DNA from: Methylophilaceae bacterium
GTDB lineage: Bacteria > Pseudomonadota > Gammaproteobacteria > Burkholderiales > Methylophilaceae
Length of the DNA: 64,000 nt
NCBI GenBank assembly: GCA_028342535.1
Contig: JAOLWQ010000001.1
Coordinates: 62,001 to 126,000 of the forward strand
Direction of reading: 5' to 3'
Part shown: positions 11,256-18,357 of the stretch, one piece after another
Layout: each line of letters opens with the position of its first letter
How positions within the stretch are numbered: the stretch's first letter is position 1
Translations under genes and position numbers: made by a program
Notes under the pieces: generated by a model
What the model was told of the DNA's origin: nothing
Databases searched by the model: none
The model's input: only the letters and a program-made list of their open reading frames with translations

Positions 11256-12563
11256 ATGCAACTCAAAAAAATAGTATTAGTTTTATTACAACTTGGATTA
11301 GTTTCTGCAATTGGTGTGGCTATAGCAAAACAAAATGAAGAGCCAATAAGAAAAATTAATCAAAATCAAAATATCAGTGATCAAAATTGTCTAAAAGAAA
11401 CATTTTGGACGACTTGGTTTGATAACTCAAATCAATTTAAGGGATTTGGAGTTCCACCTAGCCAAAAAGAGATTTCAAAAGCGCAGTATAGATTTGCAGA
11501 AAATTATCATACTGGCAAAGTATTAACAAAAGATTACCAACGTGCATTAGATTTATTTACGCGAGCAGCTAATTCGGGATTAACTCATGCAAATTTCAAA
11601 TTAGGACTAATTAATCATTACGGACAAGGCAAGGCAAAAAATTTGTCAGAGGCTTACACTTATTATGAGAAAGCCGCCCTGCATAATAGCCCAGAGGCAC
11701 AATTTAACTTAGGATTAATGAACCGATACGGCCTAGGGAGGAACAAAGACCAATACAAAGCTTATGAATGGTTTTCAAAATCAGCAAAAGATCAAACGAG
11801 TGTAGATATCAACCAATGCAAAATTAAAACCGTTGGAGTTACTGAAGCACAATTTAACTTAGCTCAAATGCATCACTACGGGATTGGTACCATTAAAGAT
11901 ATGACTTTAGCTGCTAAATGGTATGAAAAATCAGCAGAGAACAATATGAAAGAAGCACAATTTAACTTAGCAAAATTATTGCTATCTGGAGAAGGAATTA
12001 ACTATGATTTTGATCGAGCTATGGAAAATTATAAACTTGCAGCAGAGCAGGGCCTTGCTGAAGCACAACTTAATTTGGCTCAAATGTATCACTATGGGCC
12101 AAGCTACATCCAAGACCATTTGAAGGCCTATGCCTGGTATAAAAAATCAGCCAAACAAGGAATGTATGAAGCAGAGTTTAATTTAGGCTTGATGGCCCAT
12201 TATGGTCGAGGGACAAATCAAGACTATGTTCAAGCTATGAATCATTACATCAAGGCTTCTGCTAAATCTATCCCTGAAGCTGATTTAAATATTGCATTTT
12301 TACATCACTATGGTTTAGGTACAGCAGTAAATCTCGATAAGTCTTTCGAATATTTTACAAAAGCAGCAAAGCATAATTTTCCACAAGCACAGTACCATTT
12401 AGGACTCATTTATCAGAATGGACAGTCAGTAAAAAAAGATTTAAATCAAGCAAATTATTGGTTTGAAAAAGCTGCTGAACAAAATTTAGATGAAGCAAAA
12501 TTGATGACAGCAGCTCTAGCTTTAAGAGAGCCAAACGATGTCGATTTTTATAAAGTTAACTAG
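11256..12563 (+). CDS. Secreted Sel1-repeat protein (nine repeats)
   Basis: A 435-residue protein with an N-terminal signal sequence (about 1-25, MQLKKIVLVLLQLGLVSAIG) and nine 36-residue Sel1 repeats filling about 70-425. Examples are AQFNLGLMNRYGLGRNKDQY and AEFNLGLMAHYGRGTNQDYV. An insertion of about 14 residues with a cysteine interrupts the third repeat. Sel1 solenoids are protein-binding scaffolds, so a periplasmic binding or sensing role is likely. It follows the ECF sigma and anti-sigma-like genes and has a matching predicted promoter. It shares ETFW plus Sel1 repeats with the outer part of the anti-sigma-like protein, suggesting a common ancestor or shared partner. AAGGAAAGAGT precedes the ATG. 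Confidence 0.8.
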   Translation: MQLKKIVLVLLQLGLVSAIGVAIAKQNEEPIRKINQNQNISDQNCLKETFWTTWFDNSNQFKGFGVPPSQKEISKAQYRFAENYHTGKVLTKDYQRALDLFTRAANSGLTHANFKLGLINHYGQGKAKNLSEAYTYYEKAALHNSPEAQFNLGLMNRYGLGRNKDQYKAYEWFSKSAKDQTSVDINQCKIKTVGVTEAQFNLAQMHHYGIGTIKDMTLAAKWYEKSAENNMKEAQFNLAKLLLSGEGINYDFDRAMENYKLAAEQGLAEAQLNLAQMYHYGPSYIQDHLKAYAWYKKSAKQGMYEAEFNLGLMAHYGRGTNQDYVQAMNHYIKASAKSIPEADLNIAFLHHYGLGTAVNLDKSFEYFTKAAKHNFPQAQYHLGLIYQNGQSVKKDLNQANYWFEKAAEQNLDEAKLMTAALALREPNDVDFYKVN

Positions 12564-12571
12564 GGAGGATC

Positions 12572-12694
12572 ATGTATAAACGCAAAATTTTTTATATGAT
12601 CTTATTAATTGTATTAGCACTGTCTTTTTTAGTTCAAGCAGTTGAGAGTGGAAACCAGAAAAGAATCGAAAATATTAATGTTTCAGTTCAGTAG
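12572..12694 (+). CDS. Small secreted peptide (40 aa), unknown function
   Basis: The ATG at 12572 follows a strong Shine-Dalgarno (AGGGAGGA, 12562-12569) that overlaps the Sel1 stop. The 40-residue product has a signal-like N-terminus (MYKRKIFYMILLIVLALSFL, then VQA), leaving a mature peptide of about 17 residues beginning VESGNQKR. An intrinsic terminator follows 17 bases after the stop, so this looks like the last gene of the Sel1 transcript. The family is not recognised. Strong ribosome binding and operon position make it credible. Confidence 0.6.
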   Translation: MYKRKIFYMILLIVLALSFLVQAVESGNQKRIENINVSVQ

Positions 12695-12711
12695 ATTTCT
12701 CCGTAGGGATT

Positions 12712-12742
12712 GGGAGGGCTTCGGCCTTCCTTTTCTTTTTTT
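12712..12742 (+). terminator. Intrinsic terminator with TTCG tetraloop
   Basis: GGAGGGC (12713-12719), loop TTCG, GCCTTCC (12724-12730), then TTTTCTTTTTTT (12731-12742). The seven-bp stem has one G-T pair and a very stable UUCG loop. It closes the Sel1/small-peptide transcript. Confidence 0.85.
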
Positions 12743-12743
12743 A

Positions 12744-12872
12744 GTGAAATTATTAGGCCTACTAATTGTATTTCTTTTGCTTGGGTGTTCAACACCCTCA
12801 GTTGAGATTGGAAAGGTAACCATTGTCATTAAAGAGCCAATTAGATCTGCTCATAAAGCCAGGGGCATGTGA
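12744..12872 (+). CDS. Possible small lipoprotein (42 aa)
   Basis: From GTG at 12744 the frame reads a textbook lipoprotein signal, KLLGLLIVFLLLGC, with the lipobox cysteine followed by STPSVEIGKVTIVIKEPI, and stops at 12872. The start falls on the T tract of the preceding terminator and has no visible Shine-Dalgarno, so translation is uncertain. A longer reading from ATG 12678 would span the terminator hairpin and is less likely. It may be the N-terminal fragment of the frameshifted gene that follows. Confidence 0.3.
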   Translation: MKLLGLLIVFLLLGCSTPSVEIGKVTIVIKEPIRSAHKARGM

Positions 12873-13262
12873 TGTGGATGTTTTATACTTAGCAATATCG
12901 ACATATAGAGAAATGCAACTTCCCTCAAAAAAAATATTAATGGAAAAATAATTCCTTTAAAAATTTCTTTTCCTGAAATAATACAAATTCCTCAAACAAG
13001 AAAAATTAAAACAGATTTTTTATCTGCGATGGACTATACCTTTAGTTTGACTGTCGCAAATTTTTCTCATTTTCATATGGGGCGTAGACTCGATTTAAGA
13101 ATGAGAGAACTAAGGAAGATAAAAATTGAAGTAGATAGCCCTTACTCAGACTTTTTTGATATTACTTGGGATGAATACGATTTAAATGGATATATTGCAG
13201 CTAAAGAAAAAGCACATGAAATATGTGAACAACATAGTATTAAACTAATGTTATTAAAATAG
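12820..13262 (+). pseudogene. Frameshifted gene of unknown function
   Basis: Two open segments in different frames join end to end. The first (frame open from 12820) reads plausible protein including DVDVLYLAISTYREMQLPSK up to an eight-A run at 12927-12934. The second, open from 12909 to the stop at 13262, continues with NINGKIIPLKISFPEIIQIP and ends in a charged 77-residue stretch that has its own ATG at 13029 (MDYTFSLTVANFSHFHMGRR). A one-base change in the A run would fuse them into about 147 residues. No good start precedes the first part. It could be a pseudogene, a slippage-expressed gene, an assembly error, or simply a 77-residue gene at 13029-13262. The family is not recognised. Confidence 0.45.
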
Positions 13263-13337
13263 TTTACTTTGCTATATAGGGCGGTATAAATTTTTATAAG
13301 TTCGTAATAATAAGAAAATTTCTAGTAAGATACATGT

Positions 13338-13961
13338 ATGAATGCTCCTCAAGGTACAGAAGAATGGCTTAAAAAAAGACTAGGTAAGATTACTGGATCA
13401 ACTATTCATAAAATAATGTCACTTAAAGAAAACTCATCAACAAGAGCAAAACTATTACAAGATTTAACTTTGGAGCGCATATCGGGCTCGCCAACTAAAA
13501 ATATTGTGACAGGGCCAATGGCTAGGGGTTTAGAGCTTGAATCAGAAGCAAGAAATGCTTATGAATTAAAAAATCAAAAAGTAATTCTAACTGGATTTAT
13601 TGATCACCCTACAATAAAAGAAGCAGGTGCAAGTCCTGATGGCTTAGTTGGAGAAGATGGTTTAATCGAAATTAAATGCCTTAATATAAAAAATCATAAT
13701 GAAATTGTAAATAAACAAACTTTACCCAAGCAATACAATCTTCAAATTCAATTTCAATTAGCATGCACAAATAGAGCATGGTGCGATTTCGTGGCTTACC
13801 ATCCTGAATCCGATCATTCACTTTATGTAAAAAGAGTTTTACCCGAATATGGCTTAATAAAAGAGATTCATGAAAAAGTAATTATTTTTGTTGGCGAGGT
13901 AGAAGAAAAATATAGAGCAATGAAGACAAGGAACTCAGAAGAGCTTTATAAATATTTATAA
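13338..13961 (+). CDS. YqaJ-type (lambda exonuclease-like) PD-(D/E)XK nuclease
   Basis: A 207-residue protein with the layout of the YqaJ/lambda exonuclease family. The N-terminus has GTEEWLKKRLGKITGST. The catalytic core GASPDGLVGEDGLIEIKC carries D101, E111 and K113. A glutamine-rich helix (YNLQIQFQLACT) and FVAYHP follow. Such enzymes degrade double-stranded DNA to give 3' overhangs for single-strand annealing and are usually phage-borne beside a RecT/Bet annealase. No annealase is present here. A second PD-(D/E)XK nuclease starts 5 bases downstream, so the two probably act together. Confidence 0.85.
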   Translation: MNAPQGTEEWLKKRLGKITGSTIHKIMSLKENSSTRAKLLQDLTLERISGSPTKNIVTGPMARGLELESEARNAYELKNQKVILTGFIDHPTIKEAGASPDGLVGEDGLIEIKCLNIKNHNEIVNKQTLPKQYNLQIQFQLACTNRAWCDFVAYHPESDHSLYVKRVLPEYGLIKEIHEKVIIFVGEVEEKYRAMKTRNSEELYKYL

Positions 13962-13966
13962 ATATT

Positions 13967-14773
13967 ATGATTAATTTAAAAAGAAATAGTAAATTAGAAT
14001 TAGTAGAAGCAAAAGGCACCCGGAGCCGTGCTTCTTCAATATATAGTCCGAATCAATCAGCAGATTTTAAAATTAGTCGCGGTAAGTTTAACGATTTTTT
14101 AACTTGTCAGCGATGTTTTTATTTAGATCGCGTTAAAGGATTTACAAGTCCTGGTATGCCAGGTTGGTCATTAAATGAAACTACAGATATTTTATTAAAA
14201 AAAGAATTTGATAAATGTCGTGAAGAACAAGTACCTCATAGAATATTTATTGAAAATGGATTAAATCATCTTGTTCCTTTCAAACATCCTGATATGGATG
14301 ATTGGAGGAACTCCTTAAGCAAGGGGCTTATGTCTCGATTTAAGGACACTAATATTATCTTATCTGGTGGAATTGATGATATTTGGCAAGATACAAAGAC
14401 AAAAGATTTAATCGTCGTTGATTATAAATCTCAAGCTAGTAATTATGAGGTGAGAACAGATTATTATTTAGCATCGCCTTATCATGAAGGTTATAAAATT
14501 CAGATGGATTTTTATAATTACCTATTAACTGCTATGGGGTTTCAAGTAGGTAACTCATCATATTTTTTAGTCGTAAATGCTGATCGATCAGCAGAGGGCT
14601 TTCATGGAAAGATGGATTTTAGTGAAACCTTAATTCCTTACGAGCATAATATTTCTTGGATTACAGATAAAGTAGAAGAAATGATTGCATTAATTAATCA
14701 AAAGACAGTTCCTGAATCCCATTCTAGTTGTGAAAATTGTGCATACGCTAAGCAGAGAGCCAAAATAGATTAA
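13967..14773 (+). CDS. PD-(D/E)XK nuclease with paired CxxC motifs
   Basis: A 268-residue protein resembling Cas4/AddB-like nucleases of the PDDEXK_1 group. An N-terminal CxxC (C47, C50; FLTCQRCFYLDRVKG) and a C-terminal CxxC (C255, C258; SCENCAYAK) could together hold an iron-sulfur cluster or zinc. The nuclease core has GGIDDIW (D137/D138) and LIVVDYKSQ (D152, K154), with a QMDFYNYLL helix. It follows the YqaJ-type gene by 5 bases and converges on the alternative oxidase gene with a 4-base overlap. No cas1 or cas2 gene or CRISPR array is nearby, so a DNA-repair or phage-derived role is more likely than adaptation. Confidence 0.75.
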   Translation: MINLKRNSKLELVEAKGTRSRASSIYSPNQSADFKISRGKFNDFLTCQRCFYLDRVKGFTSPGMPGWSLNETTDILLKKEFDKCREEQVPHRIFIENGLNHLVPFKHPDMDDWRNSLSKGLMSRFKDTNIILSGGIDDIWQDTKTKDLIVVDYKSQASNYEVRTDYYLASPYHEGYKIQMDFYNYLLTAMGFQVGNSSYFLVVNADRSAEGFHGKMDFSETLIPYEHNISWITDKVEEMIALINQKTVPESHSSCENCAYAKQRAKID

Positions 14774-15387
14774 TTATTTTTTTTAGAATCTTTATCTAAT
14801 GTGTCAGCTAATCCATGATTTACAACTGAATGGCCCTTTTCATCTTCACGAACCACTTTAATAACATCAATTAATTTAGCATCACTTTTTAATTTCCAAT
14901 AATCGATTGCAATTTGAGGGGCTGGTATATTTAGTGCAGGATTTTTTTCGACTTGTTCTAAATAACCTGTATAGCTTATAACAGCTTCTTCTTCGAAATA
15001 ACCCACTAATCTATGTGCAGTTCGAGGAAAGAATACGTATAAAATAAAATAGAAATGCCAAAATAAAGCCTGAGCAAATAAAATCATACCTCGTTCAAGC
15101 CAATTAGGTTTTGCAATTTCAATAAAAGTCATTAAGTGCATGCGCTCGTTTTCTGCTTCATCAAGAAGTAATTTTATCCAACCTCTATCATTCTCCATTT
15201 TTCTTAAACATTTAAGGTGTATCCACATACCTGCAACCATACCTGGAACGCCCGCAACAGTTTCTAAAACTACAGCTCTATGGCCATACCTTTTAGCAAA
15301 AAAAGTATCAGCAAAAAGACGTAAAAATTTGGTAATACTTAAAGCAATAAAATCACTCAGATTTTCGGGTTTTCTATGTTCAATCAT
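14770..15387 (-). CDS. aox: Alternative oxidase (diiron ubiquinol oxidase)
   Basis: A 205-residue protein carrying all four iron-ligand motifs of alternative oxidase: LETVAGVPGM (E42), DEAENERMH (E81, H84), EEEAV (around 132-134) and EDEKGH (about E183, H186). Two hydrophobic segments (about 45-58 and 100-120) match the interfacial membrane helices. The enzyme oxidises ubiquinol and reduces oxygen to water without pumping protons, bypassing the cytochrome chain. It is the last gene of a minus-strand run argS, SPOR protein, dsbA, aox, starting 4 bases after the dsbA stop. Bacterial copies are sporadic and mostly marine or aquatic. Confidence 0.92.
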   Translation of the reverse strand: MIEHRKPENLSDFIALSITKFLRLFADTFFAKRYGHRAVVLETVAGVPGMVAGMWIHLKCLRKMENDRGWIKLLLDEAENERMHLMTFIEIAKPNWLERGMILFAQALFWHFYFILYVFFPRTAHRLVGYFEEEAVISYTGYLEQVEKNPALNIPAPQIAIDYWKLKSDAKLIDVIKVVREDEKGHSVVNHGLADTLDKDSKKNN

Positions 15388-15391
15388 TAAT

Positions 15392-16030
15392 TTATTTTTT
15401 AGACTTAGCCTTATCTTTTCTTACGTTTTTAATAATAAAATTCATAATATCAATAGCGTTCTGTTCGCCTCCTGCCATCGTGCTTGAGGTAAAATATTTA
15501 CCATCTATTATCATTGTTGGAACGCCAGTTGCCCCGGCAGCTTTAAAAATTTTAAATGAACGAGATAATTTAGATTTCATAGAGAACGAATTAAAGGCTG
15601 CTTTTACAGCATCTTTATCAAGTTTTCCATTCATGGCAATCCAATTGATGAGCGCTTTTGTATCATTATGTTTAAATAGTTTTTCTTTATGAATAGCATC
15701 AAATAATTTCTCGTGTAATTTGTTTACAACTCCTAAAGACTCTAAAGCATAGTAAGCCTTTGCAGACTCAACCCAATCTTTTCTTGGTATTGCAGGTATT
15801 CTCTTAAAAGTAACATCTTTAGGAAGGGTATCCGCCCATTTATCTAGATAAGGATCCATATTGAAGCAATGAACACAGCCATACCAAAATAACTCAACTA
15901 CTTCAATTTTATCTTTTGATTCAGTAGGAATTGCTTCTTTAGTAGGTTTAAAATTTACACCAGGTTGAGGCTGAACAGCCAAAACAAAGTTAGACATTGT
16001 AATTATAATTATAAGTATTAATTTTTTCAT
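15392..16030 (-). CDS. dsbA: Thiol:disulfide interchange protein DsbA
   Basis: A 212-residue periplasmic thioredoxin-fold oxidase that introduces disulfides into secreted proteins. There is a signal peptide (about 1-18, MKKLILIIIITMSNFVLA), the active site FWYGCVHCFNMDP with a CVHC motif, the helical insertion, and the cis-proline segment GVPTMIIDGKYF. CVHC instead of CPHC is a small deviation. It lies between the SPOR-domain gene and the alternative oxidase gene, matching the betaproteobacterial argS-SPOR-dsbA order. Confidence 0.93.
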   Translation of the reverse strand: MKKLILIIIITMSNFVLAVQPQPGVNFKPTKEAIPTESKDKIEVVELFWYGCVHCFNMDPYLDKWADTLPKDVTFKRIPAIPRKDWVESAKAYYALESLGVVNKLHEKLFDAIHKEKLFKHNDTKALINWIAMNGKLDKDAVKAAFNSFSMKSKLSRSFKIFKAAGATGVPTMIIDGKYFTSSTMAGGEQNAIDIMNFIIKNVRKDKAKSKK

Positions 16031-16049
16031 ATCACCCTCCTTTATATTT

Positions 16050-16607
16050 TTAATCAGATTTAGGCTTCGTAAGTTTGATTAAGTTCGCCTTAAATCCTTC
16101 TTTAATAAGTTTCTCACGAATATCTCTTGTTTTTACAAACTCGCTATAAGGGCCGACACAAACACGATGGAAAGCATTTTCACCAATTTTGGCAGACATA
16201 ATTACTGATTCAAACCCCATTAAGGCTAATTTAGCTTTTAAATTATCTGCCGGACTAACTTCGGAAAAAGCCCCAACTTGTAAATAGTAATTTACATCCC
16301 TATTTTCGTCTGAATCAGATTGCATATTATCATTTGCATAGTTTTTATTGTCACTCGGAAGGGCATCATAAAAATCAAATCCAGTATCTTCATCAATATT
16401 AATAACATCTTCATCCCCAAGTGCAGAATTAATTTCTATACAAGCTCCTTCAGTATCTTTAGATACAAAAGGACTTTTACCATTTGTAATAAAAAGAGTT
16501 ATAGCAATGGAAACTATGATACCAAATAGCAAGCCAACAAATACTCCATTAGTAAAAGGAGTCCCCTCAGCTTTTTTTGCTTGCTTAGTTCTATACTCGT
16601 CCGCCAT
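16050..16607 (-). CDS. SPOR-domain membrane protein (FtsN-like)
   Basis: A bitopic inner-membrane protein of 185 residues: short cytoplasmic N-terminus (MADEYRTKQAKKAEGTPF), one transmembrane helix (about 20-42), an acidic linker, and a C-terminal SPOR domain (YYLQVGAFSEVSPADNLKAK, then VCVGPYSEF). SPOR domains bind denuded septal peptidoglycan, pointing to cell division. The start chosen is the ATG at 16607, preceded by AAGGAAG. An upstream in-frame ATG at 16643 lies inside the end of argS and lacks such a site. Confidence 0.85.
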   Translation of the reverse strand: MADEYRTKQAKKAEGTPFTNGVFVGLLFGIIVSIAITLFITNGKSPFVSKDTEGACIEINSALGDEDVINIDEDTGFDFYDALPSDNKNYANDNMQSDSDENRDVNYYLQVGAFSEVSPADNLKAKLALMGFESVIMSAKIGENAFHRVCVGPYSEFVKTRDIREKLIKEGFKANLIKLTKPKSD

Positions 16608-16620
16608 GATTTTCTTCCTT

Positions 16621-18279
16621 TTACATTTGTGGGGGGGCTTCAATTCCTAATAATTGCAACCCATTTTTTAATACATACTTTGTACTATTGATCAATGATA
16701 ACCTTGCCATTTTAATTTTTTCGTCTTCTACTAAGAATTTACTATTATTATAATAGCTATGAAGATCTGCTGCACACTCTTTGAGGAAGTTGGCAATTTG
16801 ATGAGGAGCAAGCTCATTTGTAGCTTGCAAAACAATCTCAGGATAAATACTAATACTTTTAATTAATTTTAACTCTACATTACTATCGAAAATAAAAGAT
16901 TCATCAAGTTTTAATGTTGATATATCGCCGCCCCATTGCTCGAGAACTTTGGATATTCTTGCATGAGCATATTGAATGTAATAAACAGGGTTATCATTAT
17001 TCTGACTTTTAGCTAAATCTATGTCAAAAACTAATTGTGAATCAGGCCTCCTTGCCGCTAAAAAATATCGGGTTGCATCACACCCTACTTCATCAATTAA
17101 TTCCCTTAAAGTTAAATAACTACCCGCACGTTTTGAAATCTTAACCTCTTTATTTCCTTTAATAACAGTAATCATTTGATGAAGCACATATTCCGGCCAA
17201 TCTTTTGGTATATTTTTATTGAGGCCTTGAAGCCCAGCTCTGACTCGGCTAATTGTACTATGATGATCCGCCCCTTGTTCATTTATAACTTTCTTAAACC
17301 CTCTTTCCCATTTATCTAAATGATAAGTAACATCAGGAATAAAATAGGTATAAGTGCCATCTGTTTTTTTCATCACACGATCTTTATCATCTCCAAAATT
17401 TGTAGTTTTTAACCATAACGCGCCATCTTTTTCATATGTGTGCCCTTCTTTAATAAGTGAATCCACTACTTTTTCAACTTTTCCATCTTTATAAAAAGAA
17501 GACTCTAAACTATAAACATCAAATTTAGTCTTGAAAGCTATGAGATCTAGATCTTGTTCTTTTCTTAGATAGGCAATACTAAATTCTTGAATTGACTTAG
17601 TATCTTCAATTTTTCCAGAGGCCTTAATTTTTACCCCTTGGCAATCGATTGTTTTCATAGATAAAAAAGCTTTCGCAATCTCATTAATATATTCTCCATG
17701 ATAGCCATCAGTAGGAAATCTAGGGTCATCAGTCGGAATTTTTTGGCATGATGCCTTTACAGAATGCATTAAATTATTAATTTGTTCGCCGGCATCATTG
17801 TAATAAAACTCGCGTGTTACAACCCAGCCAGATGTTTCAAATAGTCGTGCTAAACAATCACCAATTGCTGCACCTCTTCCATGCCCAACGTGCAGAGGGC
17901 CTGTGGGGTTTGCCGAAACAAATTCAATTTGTATTTTTTTATTGTTACCTGTTTTGTTCTTACCGTAAGAATCTTTAGAGTTCAGGATATCATTAATAAT
18001 TTTATTATTAGCTTTGCTACTTAAAAAGAAATTAAGAAATCCTGCACCTGCTATTTCAATATTACTAATAAGATCAGAAGTTGGTATTTTTTCTAAAATC
18101 ATTGCAGCAAGTGCTCGTGGGGATTTTTTTAATTTTTTAGATAATACTAGACATATGTTTGTAGAAAAATCACCATGATTAATTATTTTAGGCCTTTCAA
18201 AGACAATAATAGATGAATCATTGCAATCAGTGATTTGTTTAACTGCTAAAAAAAGTAATTCGGTCAGGTGTGCTTTCAC
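16621..18279 (-). CDS. argS: Arginyl-tRNA synthetase
   Basis: The 552-residue class I synthetase charges tRNA-Arg. The N-terminal additional domain is followed by the HIGH-type motif (GPLHVGHGRG, near residue 120) and a KMSKS-type motif KISKRAGSY around residue 370. The C-terminal DALR anticodon-binding domain contains YYIQYAHARISKVLEQW and SYYNNSKFL. It is divergent from priA and the first gene of the argS-SPOR-dsbA-aox run. Confidence 0.97.
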   Translation of the reverse strand: MKAHLTELLFLAVKQITDCNDSSIIVFERPKIINHGDFSTNICLVLSKKLKKSPRALAAMILEKIPTSDLISNIEIAGAGFLNFFLSSKANNKIINDILNSKDSYGKNKTGNNKKIQIEFVSANPTGPLHVGHGRGAAIGDCLARLFETSGWVVTREFYYNDAGEQINNLMHSVKASCQKIPTDDPRFPTDGYHGEYINEIAKAFLSMKTIDCQGVKIKASGKIEDTKSIQEFSIAYLRKEQDLDLIAFKTKFDVYSLESSFYKDGKVEKVVDSLIKEGHTYEKDGALWLKTTNFGDDKDRVMKKTDGTYTYFIPDVTYHLDKWERGFKKVINEQGADHHSTISRVRAGLQGLNKNIPKDWPEYVLHQMITVIKGNKEVKISKRAGSYLTLRELIDEVGCDATRYFLAARRPDSQLVFDIDLAKSQNNDNPVYYIQYAHARISKVLEQWGGDISTLKLDESFIFDSNVELKLIKSISIYPEIVLQATNELAPHQIANFLKECAADLHSYYNNSKFLVEDEKIKMARLSLINSTKYVLKNGLQLLGIEAPPQM

Positions 18280-18357
18280 AAGGTTACAATAATAGTTAAA
18301 AGAGTTATTTTACCCTATCCATTGAGTTATTTTTAAGGAATAAATTGCAAATAGGTA

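Noticed and set aside
12642-12743. Upstream extension of the small lipoprotein frame to TTG 12642 or ATG 12678
   Set aside because: This reading runs through the small-peptide gene and a strong UUCG terminator hairpin. Only the part from GTG 12744 shows lipoprotein features, and even that is uncertain.
13338-14773. A CRISPR-Cas adaptation locus suggested by the Cas4-like nuclease
   Set aside because: No repeat-spacer array and no cas1, cas2 or effector gene was seen in the window.
9415-14773. A prophage or insertion sequence
   Set aside because: No integrase, transposase, terminase, structural phage gene, tRNA attachment site or terminal inverted repeat was seen. Only the YqaJ-type nuclease is phage-like.
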